DNA of 64,000 nt. Source: Leuctra nigra. Taxonomy: Eukaryota; Arthropoda; Insecta; Plecoptera; Leuctridae. Position numbers and translations under genes: made by a program. The stretch lies in the NCBI GenBank assembly GCA_934045905.1, contig OW203768.1, positions 8,336,316 to 8,400,315 of the forward strand. Reading direction: 5' to 3'. Below the pieces are notes generated by a model. It made no database searches and was not told the origin of the DNA. It saw only the letters and a program-made list of their open reading frames with translations. Below, one piece after another: positions 45,746 to 57,600 of the stretch (positions within the stretch are counted from its first letter, which is position 1; every line of letters begins with the position of its first letter).

Positions 45746-46090
45746 CTAACTATCATAATAACTACGCAAATCCTTGATGTGCCAGGTTCCGATATCGCGT
45801 CCATCGAGGTCCTTGAGACGGTAGATCAGCGGTGACGTTTTCTTGCTGATCTCGAACGGTCCTTCGTATCGAGGCGCTAGCTTGGCTGCATAGTTGTCGG
45901 CAGCGTTGGACAAGTGGAAGTCTCTCTTCAAGACTCGGTCGCCAACATGGAATTCCAGCGGGCGTCGTCGGAGGTTGTATCTCACGGCGTTTTGCTGATG
46001 GGCGCGTTTCAAACGAGCGCGAATATCTGTAAAAATAGATTTTAGTCCTTGCATCTTGTCAACATTGTCCGCGACAATAATAATCGCCAT
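45746..46090 (-). pseudogene. Integrase C-terminal part of the deleted gypsy element
   Basis: The frame encodes the integrase tail: RARLKRAHQQNAVRYNLRR, then FHVGDRVLKRDF, then LAPRYEGPFEI and YRLKDLDGRDIGTWHIKDL. The GDRV…L…YEGPFEI pattern is the GPY/F-type module of Ty3/gypsy integrases. It is in another reading frame from the catalytic core upstream, separated by about 70 bases with two stops, so the protein cannot be made whole. Confidence 0.8.
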
Positions 46091-46158
46091 ATCGATAGCG
46101 TCGGTGGTCTATACCACACAGAATTATTTCACGACCCAAAGTTAACGTATGCATGTGT

Positions 46159-47250
46159 CTAGCCAGTTACTTCATTCACTGCTGTACGTAGGGCACAACC
46201 TATTTTCGGCACATTCTTGTCCCATAGCTTATGATTGTCGGTGATGTATGATCTCAGCATACCTAGAACAGTACGATTAGTGCGTTCCGTCGGATTCGCT
46301 TGGGGATGACGTTTGGCGTTGTAGTGGAGGGTACAATGGTAGTCTTGAGCCATCTTCTTGAAAGGAGCTCCTATGAACTCGGGACCATTGTCACAAACTA
46401 AGATCTCGGCAGTGCCGTACACTAAGAATACCTCGTCTTCTATCTTCTGCGCCACGAGTTTCGCTGTCGCGGATCTCAACGGAAATAGGAGGCTGTACTT
46501 CGAAAAGGTGTCCGTCACCACTAACAGATACTTATTACCAGACGTCGATCTCGGCATCGGTCCCATGAGGTCAGCGGAGATGCGTCTCCATGGTCCATCA
46601 ACATTGCGTTCGCGTCCCATCTGTCCGGCGGGAAGTTTCTGTTCAACCTTGACGCGCTGACAGGTCGGGCATCGGCGGATGTACCTAGCAGTATCCATAC
46701 GCAGCTTGGGCCAGTAGTACTTGTCGATGATGCGTCGGCACGTCTTGTAAATGCCTAGGTGTCCGGCAGTCGGGTTGTCGTGACACTCAGCAAACACGGC
46801 TTCTCGGGCTTCCTTCGGAACGACTATCTTCCATTCTGCAGCGGGATCTAACAATTTCCTGTCTGCTGTGACATATTTGTACATCACATTATCTTCAACT
46901 CTCCAAGCAGGATAACGTTCGGGATAGGTAGTGACTAAGTCCATGGTCTTCCGGTACCACGGGTCAATGACTGGATTCGGGAAGTTTACAAGAGCTAAAT
47001 GCTCAAGAGGAGCACGGGACAAAAAGTCAGCCACCACGTTGTCCTTGCCTTTTCGATGAACAATCGAAAAATTAAACTGTTGAAGGCGAATCGCCCAACG
47101 GGCTAAACGGCCATGGGGGTCCCCGCGTTGGGCGCCAAAATGCCACGCCGGCGTCGTCGCCTCGGGCAGAAATAACCAGTGCCGGGCTAGCAACAGCTGG
47201 AGATGGGTGTGGGCGGGTGATCTCGTGGTAGTTGACAAAGAGAGAGACAC
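46159..47250 (-). pseudogene. RNase H end and integrase core of the deleted gypsy element
   Basis: The first ~36 codons read through LTR and primer-site sequence and are not real protein. From residue about 44 the frame is the end of RNase H: RLARWAIRLQQFNFSIVHRK, NVVADFLSRA. Integrase follows. The zinc-binding residues are His157, His164, Cys194 and Cys197. The catalytic acids are Asp227 (SADLMG), Asp287 (VCDNG) and Glu322 (PTERTNR), with 34 residues between the last two. The frame stops after VNEVTG, where a homologous integrase would continue. The N-terminal fusion marks a deletion joining the primer-binding region to RNase H. Confidence 0.85.
47120..47137 (-). other. Primer-binding site of the deleted gypsy element
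   Basis: On the minus strand TGGCGCCCAACGCGGGGA lies three bases after the 5' LTR end, beginning with TGG as expected for pairing with a tRNA CCA end. The pol-derived sequence starts immediately after it, so the deletion removed everything from here to RNase H but spared the priming site. Confidence 0.7.
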
Positions 47251-48157
47251 GACATGAGCGAGAGCAATAGGATCAGAACTAGGTGCTAGACTATCAAGAC
47301 ATAAGGCTGTGATGTCCAGTTGACATTAATTATGGTTTTATTACATAACCTCAAGTGAGGAATAAATGAACAGTCAAATAAACACAACATACAAATGATC
47401 AGAATGAGATAACAGATTACCGGGGGTTTGACCTCCTCGCGTAAATGGACTCTGTGTACAACACAGGTCGTAACCTCATCAGCTGTGTGCCTGGAGGCAA
47501 CACAACACATGCAATTGAATGAATAGCAAATAAGACTGATACAATACAATGATAAATATAATAAACTCTTTACTTACACTCCTCCGTGATAAGATGCTCG
47601 CCGAATTACTTCGGACATTTACTTAAATAGAACTCGTACAGACGACGTTCTAAGATTACTGGACTTACTTAATACAATGTTGAATTTAGATAGGTTTGAA
47701 TGATCGAAAAGATGCCCTTTCCCTGACTGCCTGACTCTCCGCGGAGACAATCCAAGTGTGGCCACACTTGATTGCAATACAAAAACTACGCAACGACAAA
47801 ATACATTAACTACTCTATTGCAAGTAGGCCACAGGGGCACAATAATGATTCTGTTAACAAAGCTCAAGATTGAACCTGCAAGTAGGGGCTGGACGACCAG
47901 TCGCACTACGTTATATCCGCTACAACTTAGCGTGGTTACAATCTACATTTAAACACTACTCACGCGGCGATGTGAAGTCGACGACGGTCAGCCAGAGAAA
48001 GAGAATGAGCTCAGGTCGCCGATCCGCGAACTCGACTATCATTGACCATTGCGCATGACATCTTTTCTGCTCTAGGCGACCCTCCAAATATGGGTACAAA
48101 TGCCGGCTAATGGTAACGACTTGACGTTGGCGCCAGCGCCGAATTCAAACCGTTACA
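47141..48157 (-). repeat. 5' LTR of the deleted gypsy element
   Basis: 1017 bp, TG…CA ends on the minus strand, matching the 3' LTR at a constant offset. It would carry the promoter; I could not place a TATA box with confidence. Confidence 0.9.
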
Positions 48158-48176
48158 ACGTCATAACTCATTTCAC

Positions 48177-48244
48177 CCACCGCCTTCTGTACAACAGGTT
48201 CTATACACTGCCTTCTGTACAACAGGTTCTATCCACCGCCTTCT
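48177..48244. repeat. Short tandem repeat, about 2.5 units of 28 bp
   Basis: ACCGCCTTCTGTACAACAGG followed by TTCTATAC is repeated with small changes just outside the gypsy element. Confidence 0.75.
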
Positions 48245-49612
48245 GGACTGTTTGCAGTGTGAATACATAGTCGACACTTCCAAGGCCATCAATTATTCAC
48301 TCACTGTTACCAACATTATTCACACAACTATACTAGAGAACGAGGATATGAAATGTCCCTTCCTGATTCTTCAATGAATATAATGCAAGTCAGCTGTATG
48401 CATTATAAGTGTTTAAAATTACTTCACAACTTGTTCCCGAAATAGAAAATGTCACAAGATAAAGGTGACCTCTGTTTGACCTATTTTATTTCCTAGAAGA
48501 ATATTTGCATATCGCTCAATCACAAAAGACGACATTATTGTTTGATAATATCAGTCTTATTTACAACATTAGAAATTGTAATTATGGTAGTTGTTGGTAC
48601 AAAAAATACACGCCATTGTGTTTTCCAAAACTAAAGAAGGAAACACCATAGATAGATTTATGACGTCATAAATTGTTTAGATTTTTTTGTAATAATTTGT
48701 TGGGTTTTATCGACTTAATTTTTTTGTGCATTTTAAAGAAATTTGTATGTATTTTTTTCCCACCAATCGGTAAAAAAAATCAGTATAAAACACACAAAAG
48801 ATTTTAAAAAAATTAGAAAACCGTGAAACATTTCGGGAAAAATTGCGTAAAAATGATGACGTAATAAATCTACCCAACGACTCACCCTTCTTACTACTGC
48901 CGTTGTCACATCAATTTATTATCTGGAATGTGCACAGATTTTCCAAATAACGTGATAATAATTCATCAGCGTAATTATTTTCCTGACATAGTGTTTCGAA
49001 AACACTGACAGTTATGTCATCTTTGACAACAATATTTTTATGTTTGAAAATGTGAAAGATTCCAAATATATCGGTAACTGAAAAGGCACTCAAAAGCTCG
49101 GTTCTGCTTTTATATACAACTCAATAAAGAAGAAACCAAAAAAAAACTCCTAAAATAGAAAATCTACGCAAAGAAGTTCCGAAGAAAAGAGAGAAAATGT
49201 GAAGAAAAGCTCTATCTAAAATATATTCAAGCCCTTCTCTCCATCTCTAGCTACTCTTTAGAGATTAGAATAATAGCCGAAGAGATGATAAATGTATGAG
49301 CACAACAGATGTATACCCCCAAGGCGGGCGTTCTGGGACAACACTTGGCAACACTGGAAGCGTGACAAGTTGAGTTGGCCGGCGTAGAAACTTGAAGGCG
49401 AATCCATCATTTTCGATCGTGCTTTCTACATAATAGAGTCCCTTGTCACAGCAGGCTCTTGGCCGACGCAACAGAAGTAGACGGGGTTCTCGAGGATTTT
49501 ACTACCTCACTTTTATGACGAATATGCTCAATAGGATATTGAATGGTATTTTTGAAGGATATTTCTGACCATTTATTTCACTTTTTTATCACATATCTGC
49601 TGTAAATACGAT
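48245..49612. other. Intergenic, one GC-richer patch
   Basis: Mostly AT-rich. A weak inverted pair (TAGATTTATGACGTCAT and ATGACGTAATAAATCTA, 48652-48872) suggests a decayed MITE. A minus-strand frame at 49265-49471 is GC-richer (CCDKGLYYVESTIENDGF) but I recognise no family. Confidence 0.3.
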
Positions 49613-50017
49613 CCCCATAAAAAACACTTCGTGTAAAAATACCAGCCAAGTCTCTTCAACTAAAAATAAATATATGAAATCTAAAAATTCTGCACTGAAA
49701 AGTATTGATATCAAAAAATTTGCCAAGTCAAAACTTTATTTGAAAATCAAAAAATACTTGGCGCATCGTGTACATAAATAGCTTGGAAGTATAAGCCAAT
49801 TATAAATTATACATGAAATAAACATATACATAGTATACCTATAATGCCCTAAAAAAAAACGATGCGCCAAGTATTTTTTGATTTTCAAATAAAGTTTTGA
49901 CTTGGCAAATTTTTTGATATCAATACTTTTCAGTGCAGAATTTTTAGATTTCATATATTTTTTTTTAGTTGAAGAGACTTGGCTGGTATTTTTACACACG
50001 AAGTGTTTTTTATGGGG
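49613..50017. mobile_element. Near-perfect palindromic MITE (405 bp)
   Basis: The left arm (49613-49769) and right arm (49860-50017) are about 157 bp each and almost exact reverse complements, around a loop of about 90 bases. The ends are CCCCATAAAAAACACTTCG and its complement. The near identity of the arms suggests a young copy or arm correction. The truncated relative at 12822 has only one arm. Confidence 0.8.
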
Positions 50018-50159
50018 ATATCACTCCTTTTTTTAGTTTATTATTTACAACTTGTGACGCATATGAAATAAACAATTACTAAATTCTTTTAAAAAAATCG
50101 CCATTTACGATTTGGTTACTACTAATGAAAATCTGTTGTATATTCATGTATAGTATTTC

Positions 50160-51060
50160 GTGAAGAATAGCAAAGGTTTCATTCCAATCGGCCAACCCAG
50201 TTCCGAGATATGGCATATAACTCTTCGGTTTTCAAAATGGCTGCTAAACTTACTGCACTGCCACATAGAATTTATATCTACAATTAATGTGTATCATTTT
50301 AGGCTTTCTGAATATGTATTCATTGTATAGAATGGGGAATATAATAATTTTTAAATTTGAATGACGTCATTTCCGGGCTCATAAATAAAAACATTCTACT
50401 TTGACTGTTCCTATTCCATAAAGATGGCATTCCGAATCATTTGGCGCTAGTTTCGTACTGATCGGTATACCAGTTTTCGAGATACAACGTTACTTCCGGT
50501 TTCAAAATGGCGGCTGAAATCTCTGACCCCTTGAATTTTAATTTACACATGATAACATCTTATTAAGTTATAGTATGTAGTATATAGTATGTATTGTATC
50601 AAAATGTAAATTTGTGAGATTTTTAAAATGTGTAACGTCATTTCCGGTTTTGCTATAAGAAACTGCAAATATTACTGATGATAAAACATAAAGTTGCCCG
50701 TCTAAATTGTGTAGCGCTGGTTTCGTTCAAATCTATTTAGCCAATATTAAGATATGATGTCACTTCCGGTTTAACAATGGCGGCTTCCGGTTGGTTTTGT
50801 AACAAGTCAAATGATATATCAGAAGTGCATACGTTACATAAATATCAAAATAATCGGATCAACCTTTGTTGCCGAAATGCCAATCGATGTATTTCAAATT
50901 TCATGACGTCATTTCCGGTTTCGTTAACAAAATGTTTAGTCTTTTGCTACTGATAATGCATATAGTTCACCGTCCAAATCGTTTGGCGCTATTTTCGCTC
51001 CAATCGATTTAGCCGTTGTTGAGATATGACGTCACTTCCGGTTTCAAAATGGCGGCACAA
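50160..51060. repeat. Diverged ~270-bp tandem repeat with ACTTCCGGTTTCAAAATGGC
   Basis: The anchor TTCAAAATGGC (or TTAACAATGGC) occurs at 50231, 50501, 50771 and 51043, a spacing of 270-272 bp. Each unit also has a second anchor, ACGTCATTTCCGG, and a block resembling CAATCG-TTTAGCC-TTG-GAGATA. The units are strongly diverged, so the array is old. The palindromic TGACGTCA core recurs. Confidence 0.7.
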
Positions 51061-51884
51061 AAAATTCATGGGGTGAAGGTTAAATCAGACGCCAAAAGTG
51101 CACACGTGGTAAAAATGTGAGATCAATCGGTTCAGCCGTTTAGGCTGTGGCCTTGTTACCGGATTTGAATTCCAGGAGACTACTACTGAGATTATTATTA
51201 TTACTAGAGGGACCCGTCATGTAAAACATGACCAATGTGCACCAGTGAGTTATGCGTTAATATAAAACGACAGCAATATTTGTCAGCAGAGTGTGCGTCG
51301 TTAATACATTTGACGTCGTTGATGACCCAATCTTAACAGAAAACGTTAAAAAATGAGGAACGAAGAAAAGCAATTTGATCATACCTATTGTAGCGGAGCT
51401 CTCGGCGTTGCTAGGATATAGTTCTTTCCTAGGATAGCGATTACTGCCACCAACCAATTAGCAGATGGCTAATTGGATTTCTAACCTAATAAAGTTGTTG
51501 AATTTAGTCTTGAAGGCGTTGAAGGCGTAGGTGAGTCATCTAGTGTGACTGTGTCAAGCCAGGACTTGCGTTGAGTTCGTCCGGTAGCTTTCAGTAATAA
51601 GACCGTGCGGTAATGTTCGTAATAGTAATAATATGCGTTTTATTGACACGATTCGTGGTACATTTGATGTCACTTGATTCAAACAATCCCTTTATCGACA
51701 CTTGATTTGTTAAAATGTTGTACTTGGATAAATATATGTATCTTTACTTGATACTTGAAGTTGAATAGTATAATGATTTTATATCCAGAGATGGATGACG
51801 ATATTGATCACACACTTGAGCGGAACTTTAGTTAGATAGGATGGAATATTGGGTGAGATTGGGAGGAAATAATATGGAACAGTA
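51061..51884. other. Intergenic, possible element end
   Basis: A segment GATCAATCGGTTCAGCCGTT followed by TTATTATTACTAGAGGGACC (about 51122-51216) looks like the end of a dispersed repeat. The rest has no recognisable structure. Confidence 0.3.
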
Positions 51885-52900
51885 TTACCGGCACTAAGCA
51901 AGCAATCATATTCGGAAGACAATGATCAAGTCCGGCACTTAGCAAGAAATGATGATTAGTCTGAGATATAAAGAGATTGAGAGTGGGTAGGAGGATATCC
52001 TGATTGAAAACGATTCGATTGGAGGAGAGATAGAGTGAACTGATCACCGGCACTTAGCAAGCAATACTGTTCGGACGGTAATTATCAAATCCGGCACTAA
52101 GCAAGAGATAATGATTGACTTGGGTAAACGATAGGGAAATAATGATTATGTTTGGCACTGAGCGTCGCATAATAATTAGTCTGACTCGGAAGAAACAAAT
52201 ATCATCGGCACTTAGCAAATGATATTGTTTGGAAAGGTTAATAATTATTCATGGAACTAATCCAGGAGTAATGATTTACCATGGGGAGTAATGATTAGAC
52301 CCGGCACTGAGCAAGGTATAATAATTAGACTGACTTTTGAGGGTTTGAATCGGAATGAATAATGATCAGGTTCGGCACTAAGCGTCACATGATAATTCAC
52401 CTGGCTATGGAAAGAAACGAATATCATCGGCACTTAGCAAATGGTATTGTTTGGAAAGGCTAATAATTAAACATGGAACTAATCCAGGAGTAATGATTTG
52501 CCTTGAGGGGTAATGATTAGACCCGGCACTTAGCAAGGTATAATAATTAAACTGACTTTTGAGGGTTTGAATCGGAAAGAATAATGATCAGGTTTGGCAC
52601 TAAGCGTCACATGATAATTAACCTGGCTATGGAAGGAAACGAATATCATCGGCACTTAGCAAATGATATTGTTTGGAAAGGTTAATAATTACACATGGAA
52701 CTAATCCAGGAGTAATGATTTACCATGGGAAGTAATGATTAGACCCGGCACTGAGCAAGGTATAATAATTAGACTGTCTATTAATGGGAGTGTGTGAAAT
52801 AATGATTATGTTTGGCACTAAGCGTCGCATAATAATTAGCCTGTTGGAAACAAGTTTATCGGCACTTAGCAAATAACATTGTTTGGGAAGGTAGAAGAAT
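51885..52900. repeat. Higher-order tandem array built on CGGCACTTAGC
   Basis: About fifteen occurrences of (C/T)GGCACT(T/A/G)AGC(AA or GTC) are spaced 45-110 bp apart. In the right half they form a higher-order unit of 222 bp: TCGGCACTTAGCAAAT occurs at 52205, 52427, 52649 and 52859 (spacing 222, 222, 210). Each higher-order unit holds three submotifs in fixed order, ending in CAAAT, CAAGGTATAAT and GTC(A/G)CAT. Non-coding. Confidence 0.85.
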
Positions 52901-54179
52901 TATCCCTAGAACTGATCTAGGTATAATTATTCTACTATTGAAAGATCTTGAGGAGATGTTACCAGCTCGAGGTGTGATCAGGAAGTGATCCTTTTGCATG
53001 TTAAATATTTTCTTTTATGGACCGCGGCCGGAACTGCTTGATCCAAGTACAATACTTTTCTTTACATGGATAAAAATACTAAATGTTGTTTGATTTGGTT
53101 GAAGTTACTTTTAAAATACAGATAACAATTAAATATGATTTATTATACCTATTTGAGACTTAACAATGCTCTTTTTCTATTTATAATGAGTGTTTGAACT
53201 TCCTGATAGATGACATAATATTATAAATGAAAGATTGAATTTAATGGTGGTGTATTGCGATTTTCTTAACTCTGTTTTGTTAATAAATGACCAGCAATCG
53301 AAGTTAGTCCCCATGTTATTTTCCATAAGAAGAAATCCAGAAATAATCCGGAAGTGCCTAGTGGGCGTGGCACTCGAGTACTATATAATTACGAGTATTA
53401 GAAGTACAATTGTTGATAATATATATGTGAAGTTACGTATTTATAATATATGTGGTTTCCTCTACACTATGATGGTAAAACAATTTCATATAAGTTTTCA
53501 AATTTACACCAGAGTATTCGTACTAAGTAAAAATAAGAAGAAAAACAATGTATGCGCCGTAAAAAATATATATATATATATATATATTCATTACGTTGAT
53601 ACCGTGACCTGATGCCCACGGCCTTTTCTTCATTTGTTATGCTATTACATGTTATCTACGGCTTCATTATATTATACGTTCCTCAGATGTAGGGCGGAAG
53701 TAAATTTGTTTGATTTGCGGTGCACAATTTTGGATTGTAATCAAGCTCTATCAAGTACCGTTTCACTGATGTTAACAAATAACGTTATATTGAAGTATTC
53801 TCTTACAATAACTCATGTCACCATTACAAATGATTGGTTGATGTCAGAAATACTGTTCATATTGAAATGGACTTCAGCCGTTCTACCACTAATTAAAGTA
53901 TAGATATTCAGTTAACAATGTAAAACTTAAACATTGGTGCTTCAAACTTTATCAACAGCAACATGAATTCGTTGTCAATACATGACTCAATACAGACCAC
54001 TCTACGAAATAAGAAACGACTGAAAATGATTAATCTAACAACATTATTTAAAAACTTCGTCGGTTAGTTGGTTTGAGGGTTACAGAACCGTGTTGATTAA
54101 ATGTAGGAAGAAAATAATACGTTTGATCGTTTGCAAATTGCATCTTGAGGCCAATGTTAAAAATCTATCGGCTTTGTTT
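52901..54179. other. Intergenic, TA microsatellite only
   Basis: AT-rich; (TA)n at 53567-53588. A 125-residue frame crosses the microsatellite and is not credible. Confidence 0.35.
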
Positions 54180-54331
54180 GGTTTTCATGGCCCTCTAAAA
54201 TACAGATCAAATGAAATTTTTTAAAAATTACACTTTGACGTTTCTTGGAGTAAAGAAGTTTTCTATGTAATGTCTCTTTTGAACGGTTATTATGTGTTAT
54301 AGTAGATTTTTTACACACTCAAAGGGATAAG
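54180..54331. repeat. Tandem repeat unit split by the intact gypsy element (left part)
   Basis: GTGTTATAGTAGATTTTTTA then CACTCAAAGGGATAAG lies before the element. It continues after it (58880-59000) as GATTACGTTTTAGGTAAGTT. A second, uninterrupted unit at about 59030-59170 has ACACAAAGGGATAAGGATTG and TTTAGGTAAGTTTCAG, which shows what the site looked like before insertion. Confidence 0.65.
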
Positions 54332-54522
54332 TGTAGTGTTCATCTGTGAGTACCTTCTTGGACTGTTCCTGGAAGTTAACACACTAGACGAACCTGTCCG
54401 TGGGGTCTCCTAACGGCATTTCCAATGATTATAAATAAAGATACACTGTGTGCTTTACTGCTTTATTCAGCCATCTTTCTCAGACCTCCTAGCTCCAGGA
54501 GTACCAACATCGATACACTACA
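54332..54522 (-). repeat. 3' LTR of the intact gypsy element
   Basis: 191 bp with TGTAGTG…CACTACA ends on both strands, so the LTR termini themselves are inverted repeats. It contains AATAAAGATACAC on the plus strand and a TTTATTTATAATCATTGG stretch on the minus strand. Confidence 0.9.
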
Positions 54523-54536
54523 TCCCTCCTTTTGTC
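54523..54536 (-). other. Polypurine tract of the intact gypsy element
   Basis: On the minus strand CGACAAAAGGAGGGA directly precedes the 3' LTR. Confidence 0.7.
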
Positions 54537-54623
54537 GGAAACAATTAGAATTATATTTCTTTATTACAGAGATACTGAAAAACACAAATTATTAAGCAAA
54601 TGTTATGAAAACTCTACAGCTGT

Positions 54624-57600
54624 TTATGATAATGTATAATCTTGCAAGTGACTGGGCAACTGCCTCTGCCGGGCTGGTCTTGATTCGCCGGATGTGGTTT
54701 CTTCCAGTCGGGTTTCGGTTGATGTCCCTGCCGTAGGTTCTCCTTCAGCGTTAAACTTCTTGACGTGGGATACATTCCGTCGATATCTGTTTCCTGCTGA
54801 TGACTCAACAACGACCTGGCTCCCCTGTTTTTCCACCACTCGGAATGGTTCCGGATTGAAACGGGTTGATAGTTTCTGGGTAGGTTGCTGTTGCAATAGG
54901 ACAGTATCTCCTGCCTGAATAACACACTCTCGAGCTCTTCGTTTAGCATCGATGTAATTCTTCCCCTGGATCTTTCTGTCTCGATCTCGATCTCTGATTT
55001 CTTCATCATTAACTCTCCCTTCTCTCACCTCTGGAAGTTTTGTACGAATCTTACGATTGTACAGCATTTCAGCTGGACTCACTCCGGTAACAGCATGTGG
55101 TGTCGACCTGTACATCAAAAGGTAAGTGTGAAGTTCCTTCTTCCAGTCCTTTCCTTCTGCATGCGATATCTTCATTCTCTTCAAGAGTGATCGGTTTTGA
55201 CGCTCCACTTCGCCGTTTGCTTGGGGCCATAACGGAGTGGTGTGATGTTCACTTATTCCCTTTTCTTCCAGATATTGCGTCCACTCGGAACTCCTAAACT
55301 GAGGTCCGTTGTCCGAAGTTATTGACTCAGGTATGCCGTGACTTGCAAATATCTGGTTCAGCTGGTTGATAGTCTTCTCTGTTGTAGTCGTCCCCATCAC
55401 CGCTACTTCGAAAAATCGGCTGTAGTAATCGACCACTACTAACAGGTTGTCTTGATTGATCGGTCCCAGATAGTCTATAGCTACGTGTTGCCACGGTCCC
55501 GAAGGTAGTTCCGTCCGTACTGTTGGTTCACATGGATCTGGATTGGATACTAGCTGGCATCCACGACAAGATTTTACTCTCTTCTCTGCTTGCTTGTCGA
55601 TGTCGGGCCACCACACTTTCGATCGAAGGCGATGTTTCATTGCGACAATTCCAGGATGTCCTTCGTGTGCTAGATCCAAAACTCTCTTCTGCAGCTTTTG
55701 TGGAATGACGATCCTGCTTCCTCGTAGAATCAGCTGTCCCGATACGCAGAGTTCCGTACTGATTCTCTGGTACGGTCCGCAGCTTGGATCCCATTTCTCT
55801 CCCTGCAGACTCTTCCAAACTTTGTGTAATTCCGGGTCTTTCTCCGATTCTCTCTCGATTTCTTTCGTTGTTAATGCTACTGGCGTTGAGTTAACAGCCA
55901 CCCATTTCACGTACTCTTCCGTTTCCAAACTCGTAGGTGAAGTGATCTTCGTATTATCCTTCGATAATAAGCGCGATAATGAATCCGCTATGTTGGATTT
56001 TCCCGGTTTGTAAATGACTTTATAAGTATACGATTGCAGTCGGAGTACCCATCTTTCTATTCGCGCACAGGGTTTTGATCGTGGTCCGAAAATGATCTCC
56101 AAAGCCTTGTGATCCGTTATTAGTTCGAACATGGTTGCGTATATGTAGATGTGGAACTTTTCGCAAGCCCATACCAACGCCAACCCCTCCTTCTCAGTTT
56201 GTGAATATCTCCTTTCCACATCAGTTAGGCTTCTGCTAGCGTAACTGATAATTCGCGGTCCGTCTGGTCCCTTCTGAATTAAAACTGCACCCAAACCCAC
56301 CGGGCTTGCATCTGCAATTACTTGTGTTGGAGCGTTTTTGTCATAGTATCCCAGCGTTTGAGCACTCGTTAACCTCTTCTTTAACTCTTGAAAAGCTTTT
56401 GTTTGAGGTTCACTCCATTGAAACGGGTTTCCTTTCTTCGTCAATTTCCGAAGTGGTTCGGTGACAGTTACGAGATCCGGAATGAATCTACCACAATATT
56501 GTACCAATCCTAAGAAACTCCTGACTTCTGATGCGTTCTCCGGTTGTCGTGCGTTGTTGACAGCTTCTACCTTGTCCACGGCCGCTGTCACTCTATCCCC
56601 AGACAAGATATGTCCCATGAAATGGATTGACGATGTGCTGAATTGACACTTCTCCCTGTTTATGGTTAAGCCTTTTTCATCCAACACCTCCATCAAATTT
56701 TTCAGTCGTGCGTCATGTTCTTCTTGCGTCTTGCCATGTACGATAATGTCATCCAAAAAGTTGCAAACTCCATCGCATTCAGCCAGGGCTGTTTGTATAA
56801 CTCTTTGATACATTTCTGGAGCGCAGCTTACTCCGAACATGAGCCTCTTGTACCGAAACAGACCTTTATGTGTAATGAAGGTTGTGATATTCCTTGACTC
56901 TTCGGTCAATTCAATCTGATGGTACGCTTGTTTGAGGTCAATTTTACTGAATACCTTGCTGCCGTTGCAGTCTTGAAGAATATCGTCCATGGTCGGTATG
57001 GGATGTCGTTCTCGGATTACTGCAGTGTTTGCGATTCTCATGTCAACACATAGACGAATGTCTCCGTCTTTCTTGGGCGAGACAACTACAGGTGAACTCC
57101 ATGATGTCGGTCCTTCGGCCTTTTCTATGATATCCAAGTCAAGCAATTCCTTTAACTTGTTATCTACCCTGTCCCTGAGATGATAAGCAATCCTCCTCAG
57201 TGGTTGAGCTACCGGTTTAACCGTCCGATCAATGGGTATCTCCAATTTGAAGTTCTTGAGCTTACCAAGCGGTGCTGGTTTCTCCTTCTCCTGTACTTCG
57301 TTTACTTCAGTTTGATTGACTTGTAATCCCAGTTTCAGAACTCCTAGGTTCAGAGCCGTCGTTTTCCCCAGAAGTGATTTCCGCTGGTCCTTAACCACGA
57401 AAAATTCCGCTTCTTCACGAGCTCCGTTTTCCAGCACTATCTCGGTCTCGAACTTCCCTAGGACTTCTAATGCTTGATTTCCACAGCCGTACAGAGTTTT
57501 GTTTACTTTGTGAGATGTGCAATCCACTTTCATTTCTTTCATGTATTTCCAATGAGCATCCGTGATGACATTGCAGCTTGCCCCTGAGTCGATGAGCATT

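Larger units (their letters stand above)
44664..48161 (-). mobile_element. Ty3/gypsy retrotransposon, internally deleted, minus orientation
   Basis: Two 1017-bp LTRs (44668-45684 and 47141-48157) flank only about 1.46 kb. A 4-bp duplication ACGT lies on both sides (44664-44667 and 48158-48161). On the minus strand the order is 5' LTR, primer-binding site, the end of RNase H, integrase, polypurine tract, 3' LTR. Gag, protease, reverse transcriptase and most of RNase H are missing, and integrase is broken by stops and a frame change. The LTRs appear identical in the parts I compared (constant offset of 2473 and the same translated frames). Confidence 0.9.

Noticed and set aside
53235..53612. 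125-residue frame crossing a TA microsatellite
   Set aside because: Low-complexity and AT-rich; no protein features.
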